From VAZQ01 sp036522235 (GTDB taxonomy: Bacteria > Pseudomonadota > Alphaproteobacteria > Rhizobiales > Xanthobacteraceae): DNA of 23,463 nucleotides. Of this stretch, positions 18,616 through 23,463 are shown in pieces; position 1 is the first letter of the stretch, and each line of letters opens with the position of its first letter. The notes below the pieces were generated by a model. It saw only the letters and a list, made by a program, of their open reading frames with translations. It was not told where the DNA came from and did no database searches. The translations under genes and the position numbers were made by a program. The stretch covers positions 1 through 23,463 of the forward strand of contig DATDGG010000241.1 of NCBI GenBank assembly GCA_036522235.1, written 5' to 3'.

Positions 18616-18937
18616 GACCAATTTCGACAAGCGCGAGGAAGGCTTCGAGAAGCAATTCGCCCATGACGAGGAGCTGAAGTTCAAGGCGACCGCGCGCCGC
18701 AACAAGCTCCTCGGCCTGTGGGCGGCGGAAAAGCTCGCGCTCACCGGCGCGGAGGCGGAGGCCTATGCCAAGGCGATCGTGACGGCGGATCTCGAATCGA
18801 CCGGCGGCCACGACGTGTTCGGCAAGCTACGCAAGGATTTCGATGACAAGGGCGTGAGCCTGTCCGACCACCAGATTCGCCGCACCATGGACGAGCTCAT
18901 GGCGCGGGCGATCAGCGAGATCAAGGCGAGCGGCTGA
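18614..18937 (+). CDS. F1-ATPase inhibitor subunit zeta (DUF1476)
   Basis: This 107-residue protein of the DUF1476 family is known from Paracoccus denitrificans as the zeta subunit, which binds F1 and blocks ATP hydrolysis by the ATP synthase. The inhibitory N-terminus is present (MTNFDKREEGFEKQFAHDEE), followed by LKFKATARRNKLLGLWAAE and the helical body ending in IRRTMDELMARAISEIKA. It is cytoplasmic and all-helical with no cysteines. The start at 18614 has GAGGA 5-6 bases upstream, inside the last copy of a repeat. It lies 19 bases before the aldolase gene and likely shares its transcript. No ATP synthase genes are nearby, as is usual. In some alphaproteobacteria the protein inhibits strongly and in others barely; sequence alone does not say which. 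Confidence 0.93.
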   Translation: MTNFDKREEGFEKQFAHDEELKFKATARRNKLLGLWAAEKLALTGAEAEAYAKAIVTADLESTGGHDVFGKLRKDFDDKGVSLSDHQIRRTMDELMARAISEIKASG

Positions 18938-18956
18938 GCGAAAGGACGCTGGCGAC

Positions 18957-19736
18957 ATGACCACTTCGACGGGCTTCTCGCTCGCCGCCCTGCTGCGGTC
19001 CGGCGAGACGGTTTTTTCCGGCTGGTGCGGGCTCGCCGCGCCGCTCTTGACCGAGGTGCTGGCGCGCGAAGGCTTTCCTGCCGTCACGGTCGACATGCAG
19101 CATGGCATGTGGGGCGTGACCGAGACCGTGCAGGCGATCGCGGCCATCCGGCAGGGCGGCGGCGCGCCGGTGGTGCGGGTGCCGCTCGGAGACTTCGCGA
19201 CCGCGAGCCGCGCGCTCGATTTCGGCGCCGAGGGCATCATCTCGCCGATGATCAACACGGCGGCCGACGCCCGCGCCTTCGTGGCGGCCACCAAATATCC
19301 GCCGGTCGGCGAGCGCAGCTGGGGGCCGCACCGCGCCACCATGCTGGCCGGGCTTGCCGACCAGAAGGTCTATCTCGCCGAGGGCAACGCCCTCACCGTG
19401 ACCTTCGCCATGATCGAGACCCGCACCGCCCTCCACAATGTCGCCGCCATTGCGGCGACGCCCGGCATCGACGCCCTGTTTCTCGGGCCCGCCGACCTGT
19501 CCATCGCGCTGTCGCAGGGCGCGACCGTCGATCCGTTGGCTCCCGACGTCGATCGCGAGCTTGAGGGGATCACGGACGCGGCGCGCAAGGCCGGCAAGAT
19601 CATGGGCGCCTATTGCCACACCGCCGAGCGCGCAGTGGCGCTCGCCAAACGCGGCGTGCGCTTTCTCGCGGTCGGCAGCGACCTCGGCTTCCTGCGCGCT
19701 GGAGCGGCGACCGCGCTGAAGGCGCTCAAGGGCTGA
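18957..19736 (+). CDS. HpcH/HpaI family aldolase
   Basis: This 259-residue class II, metal-dependent pyruvate aldolase splits hydroxy-keto acids into pyruvate and an aldehyde (relatives: HpcH, GarL, RhmA). Visible family residues are H49 in DMQHG (usually E-H-G, here Q-H-G), R74 in VVRVP, the GAEGIISPMI segment, and YPPVGERSWGP near 114-124. The metal ligands are E154 in MIET and D180 in LGPADLSI. The length is standard. It is preceded by AAGGA and lies 19 bases after the zeta gene. No sugar-acid or aromatic-degradation genes are adjacent, so the substrate is open. The stop overlaps the 3' end of the oppositely read secreted protein by 11 bases. Confidence 0.92.
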   Translation: MTTSTGFSLAALLRSGETVFSGWCGLAAPLLTEVLAREGFPAVTVDMQHGMWGVTETVQAIAAIRQGGGAPVVRVPLGDFATASRALDFGAEGIISPMINTAADARAFVAATKYPPVGERSWGPHRATMLAGLADQKVYLAEGNALTVTFAMIETRTALHNVAAIAATPGIDALFLGPADLSIALSQGATVDPLAPDVDRELEGITDAARKAGKIMGAYCHTAERAVALAKRGVRFLAVGSDLGFLRAGAATALKALKG

Positions 19737-20127
19737 CGGCGGCCTTCTGACTGATCCGGTAACCGAGCGTGCCGCCGACCTGGAAACCTTCGATCTGCTG
19801 GCCGCCGATCTGCTGCTGCTGGCGATTGATGTTGACGTTCACGTTCTCCAACCGGCAATCGTCGGCGAGCTTCTCGCGCAAGGCCTCGCATTCGCGCGCC
19901 GCCATGGCATAGATCGTGCGGCTGGCGTGGTCGCGCAGCGCGATGGATTGCTCGCTGTCATTGGTCGGCCCCGGCAGGAAGAAATTGATGCTGACCTGGA
20001 CGCGAATTGCGCCGGCGTTCGGATCTAGCGGACCCGGGGGGCGCTGGATGGTGATCGTCTGCGCCTGCGCGCTCGCAAACGGGATGAGGCAAAGCACGGC
20101 GACCGCGCAGGCGTTACGTATCGTCAT
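19726..20127 (-). CDS. Small secreted protein of unknown function
   Basis: This 133-residue protein has a clear signal peptide (MTIRNACAVAVLCLIPFASA, cleavage in AQAQT near 20-23). A start at 20175 is possible, but 20127 gives the cleaner signal and has GGGAGA just upstream. The mature part shows IRVQVSINFFLPGPTNDSE, a helix with RTIYAMAARECEALREKLAD holding two cysteines (AARECEA, ADDCRLE), then an Asn/Gln-rich stretch (NVNVNINRQQQQIGGQQ) and a short beta-like end. Two cysteines 11 apart could form one disulfide. I do not recognise a family; I have seen similar small periplasmic proteins annotated only as hypothetical in Bradyrhizobium. The 3' end overlaps the aldolase gene by 11 bases in convergent orientation. 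Confidence 0.75.
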   Translation of the reverse strand: MTIRNACAVAVLCLIPFASAQAQTITIQRPPGPLDPNAGAIRVQVSINFFLPGPTNDSEQSIALRDHASRTIYAMAARECEALREKLADDCRLENVNVNINRQQQQIGGQQIEGFQVGGTLGYRISQKAAVSP

Positions 20128-20222
20128 CTTCTCCCGACCCTTTCTGCAATTGGTCGCAGTGACGATAGAATGCATTTCTTCCGCCGCGGTTATGTGACGC
20201 CCCCGAAGTGCGCGGCATCAGT

Positions 20223-21452
20223 TTACGCTTTGGAAGGCAAGCCGATCGCCGCGAGCTCGCGGCCAAGCCGATCGAGAACTGCGCTCAAATCGCTTTCGAT
20301 CTGCGCGATCGGAACCGCGACGACCCGATAGCCGCGTTGCGCGAGCCAGGCGATGCGTTCGGCGCGGGCGGCCGCGGCCGGCGCGCTTTCCGCGTCCGGC
20401 ACCATGTCGACGACGGTGCGCAGCGCGAACGAAACGAAGTCGTTGATATGGGGGCCGATCGGGACTTGCCGCTTGAAGCCGCGCCCGGCGAAGCGCCGGT
20501 CGCGCGTCAGCGCGTTCCACAGCACCCGCTCGGCCTCGGTCGGGTTACGGCGCAGGAGCCGCGCCAGGCCGCGCACCGGTCCGCGCTCGCCCGGGACGCG
20601 CCCCTCGCCGTGCTCGGCCAGCAAGGTGCGCAAGAGCTCGGCTTCGGCGCCGTCGAGAACGCCGCCCCGCGCCGGCCCCTTGCGCCCTTCGGCGATGGAG
20701 GTGATGACGCCATGCAAGGTCTGCAGATCCTGCTGGGTCGGCGCCATGCGGGCGAAAATATTGCGCAGATTGATGAGCATGGTGGCGCGCTTTTCCGGCG
20801 GCCGGAAAAACTCGACCTTGTCCAATTCCCGCTCGAGGCCGGCGAAGAAGGCGAACAGCTGCTCCTTGCCGGCGGGCGCCGACTTCTGCGGCATGGCGAA
20901 GGGCAGCTCGCCGGCGCCGGCGCGCTTGAACCATTCATAGGCGAGGAGTGCGACCGCCTGGGCGAGATTGAGCGACGCAAAGGCCGGATTGACCGGAAAC
21001 GTCACGATTCGGTCGGCAAGCGCCACCTCGTGGTTCTCCAGCCCGTAGCGCTCGCGCCCGAACAGCACCGCCACATTCTCAAGGCCGGCGCCACCGCCCA
21101 TATGGGCCGCGATTTCCCGCACCGCCGCTTCCGGGCCGACCACGGGCTTGGCCTGATCGTGGGCGCGCGCGGTCGTCGCCAGCACCAGGCTGCAGTCGCC
21201 GACCGCGGCCGCGACGCTCTCGTGGAGCGCCGCCTCGTCGAGAATGCGGTCGGCGCCGGAGGCGGAGCGACGGGCCTGCAGATTCGGCCAACCGTCGCGG
21301 GGCTTGACCAGCCGCAGCCGCGCCAAGCCGAAATTGGCCATCACCCGCGCAGCGGCGCCGATATTCTCGCCTAATTGCGGCTCGACCAGAACGATGATCG
21401 GGCCGCCGCGGTCGCTCCAGGCCTTGGTCTTGTCGGTCCCTGCTCCGGGCAT
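20223..21452 (-). CDS. TrmJ-type RNA methyltransferase fused to a degenerate DUF559 domain
   Basis: This 409-residue protein has two parts. Residues about 15-250 form a SPOUT-class SAM-dependent RNA 2'-O-methyltransferase like TrmJ (tRNA Cm32/Um32). It has IIVLVEPQLGENIGAAARVM, RLRLVKPRDGWPN, VAVLFGRERYGLENHEVALA (motif 2) and FPVNPAFASLNLAQAVALLA (motif 3), then a helical TrmJ-like extension. Residues about 290-405 resemble DUF559, a Vsr-like nuclease fold (RNPTEAERVLWNALTRDRRF, then FKRQVPIGPHINDFVSF). Where active relatives carry, as I recall, VVELDGxQH, this protein reads VVDMVPDAES, so cleavage activity is doubtful. ATG at 21452 is preferred (AAGGA just upstream, MPGAGTDKTK); GTG at 21512 or ATG at 21506 would add 18-20 residues. 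It follows no partner gene. Confidence 0.85.
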   Translation of the reverse strand: MPGAGTDKTKAWSDRGGPIIVLVEPQLGENIGAAARVMANFGLARLRLVKPRDGWPNLQARRSASGADRILDEAALHESVAAAVGDCSLVLATTARAHDQAKPVVGPEAAVREIAAHMGGGAGLENVAVLFGRERYGLENHEVALADRIVTFPVNPAFASLNLAQAVALLAYEWFKRAGAGELPFAMPQKSAPAGKEQLFAFFAGLERELDKVEFFRPPEKRATMLINLRNIFARMAPTQQDLQTLHGVITSIAEGRKGPARGGVLDGAEAELLRTLLAEHGEGRVPGERGPVRGLARLLRRNPTEAERVLWNALTRDRRFAGRGFKRQVPIGPHINDFVSFALRTVVDMVPDAESAPAAAARAERIAWLAQRGYRVVAVPIAQIESDLSAVLDRLGRELAAIGLPSKA

Positions 21453-21557
21453 CGGTCCTTGCTTGCTATTCCGAGGTGCCGCGCTGGCGGCAGGCTTAGC
21501 CTCCATAACCACGAAAAGCGAGGTACCGGAAAGGCCTAAAGCTGATCCACCAACGGC

Positions 21558-21597
21558 CCAAAGCCCATTTTACCGGGCCGATCCTGGCGGGCTTTGG
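21558..21597. repeat. Inverted repeat upstream of icd
   Basis: CCAAAGCCC (21558-21566) and GGGCTTTGG (21589-21597) are a perfect 9-bp inverted pair with a 22-base gap. It lies upstream of the candidate icd promoter and without a T-run, so it fits a regulator site better than a terminator. Confidence 0.6.
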
Positions 21598-21614
21598 AAA
21601 CTCGCAATGTCGGC

Positions 21615-21643
21615 TTTCTCACCACGCCGTCGGGTGCTATAGG
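21615..21643 (+). promoter_or_regulatory. Candidate promoter of icd
   Basis: TTTCTC (21615-21620), 17 bases, TATAGG (21638-21643). The -10 is fair and the -35 poor, as for a regulated promoter. Transcription would start near 21650 with a leader of roughly 130 bases. Confidence 0.35.
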
Positions 21644-21709
21644 GCGCGCGCCGAATCCCCGTCAGCCGGCTTCCCGGTTGGCGGTTTCCGCGCCGAGAAA
21701 AATTCATTT

Positions 21710-21731
21710 GGGGCCCATTCCCGGGGCCCAT
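21710..21731 (+). repeat. Paired GGGGCCCAT repeats in the icd leader
   Basis: GGGGCCCAT occurs at 21710-21718 and 21723-21731, 13 bases apart. Because GGGCCC is self-complementary, the two can also pair as a 6-bp hairpin with a 7-base loop. This may be an operator pair or an RNA hairpin. Confidence 0.6.
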
Positions 21732-21783
21732 CAATGGTCAGTTTGCGGTCGGCCCAAACAGCACGGCGACCAGAGGTGATAGC

Positions 21784-23463
<1,680 letters not shown>

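Larger units (their letters stand above)
21453..21783. other. Divergent intergenic region, methyltransferase / isocitrate dehydrogenase
   Basis: About 330 bases (270 if the longer methyltransferase start is used) hold an inverted repeat at 21558-21597, a candidate icd promoter at 21615-21643 and paired GGGGCCCAT sites at 21710-21731. The icd ribosome binding site GAGGTGAT lies at about 21772-21779. No tRNA or small open frame of believable composition was seen. Confidence 0.6.

Noticed and set aside
18273..18617. 114-codon plus-strand frame in the purC/zeta intergenic region
   Set aside because: It is rich in Cys, Arg, Ser and His, overlaps the zeta start codon and the repeat arrays, and has no ribosome binding site.

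Overview
This is a GC-rich chromosomal window from an alphaproteobacterium, most likely of the order Hyphomicrobiales (Rhizobiales), close to the Bradyrhizobium/Rhodopseudomonas/Xanthobacteraceae group. The pointers are an alphaproteobacterial F1-ATPase zeta inhibitor gene, a split PurS/PurQ/PurL system followed by bolA and a CGFS glutaredoxin, a PurC beginning MSRRRRIYEGK as I remember from Bradyrhizobium, and a liv operon carrying a small membrane protein known to me only from this group. The assignment rests on remembered family distributions, not on a search.

Layout. 1-4285 (+): the 3' part of a branched-chain amino acid ABC transporter operon: livM (cut by the window edge), livG, livF and a small membrane protein, all joined by 4-base start/stop overlaps, then livK after a short leader, closed by a strong intrinsic terminator. 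4213-5533 (-): ccdA (electron transfer to periplasmic thiols) and a coupled unknown gene that runs back through the livK terminator. 5666-7899 (+): a P1-family (DmpA/NylC-like) self-processing hydrolase and a membrane-anchored polysaccharide deacetylase. 7910-9157 (-): a DadA-like FAD oxidoreductase. 9325-12929 (+): rpe, purB, murI (tightly packed) and rpsD, with a consensus-like promoter inside the end of murI. 13009-18261 (-): a purine operon read purC, purS, a secreted cysteine-containing unknown, purQ, purL, then bolA and grxD. 18614-19736 (+): the ATP synthase zeta inhibitor and an HpcH/HpaI aldolase. 19726-21452 (-): a small secreted unknown and an RNA methyltransferase of the TrmJ type fused to a decayed DUF559 nuclease domain. 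21784-end (+): the first 560 codons of a monomeric NADP isocitrate dehydrogenase, cut by the window end.

Functionally this is mostly core metabolism: amino acid uptake, purine synthesis (purC, purS, purQ, purL and purB all present), cell wall (murI, perhaps the deacetylase), translation (rpsD, the rRNA/tRNA methylase), redox and iron handling (ccdA, grxD, bolA), and energy control (zeta, icd). I see no insertion sequence, phage gene, CRISPR array, tRNA or rRNA. I did not find a clearly new multi-gene system. The best leads are single genes in unexpected company: the secreted protein inside the purine operon, the methyltransferase-nuclease fusion, the ccdA-coupled unknown, and several short repeat or hairpin elements in leaders.
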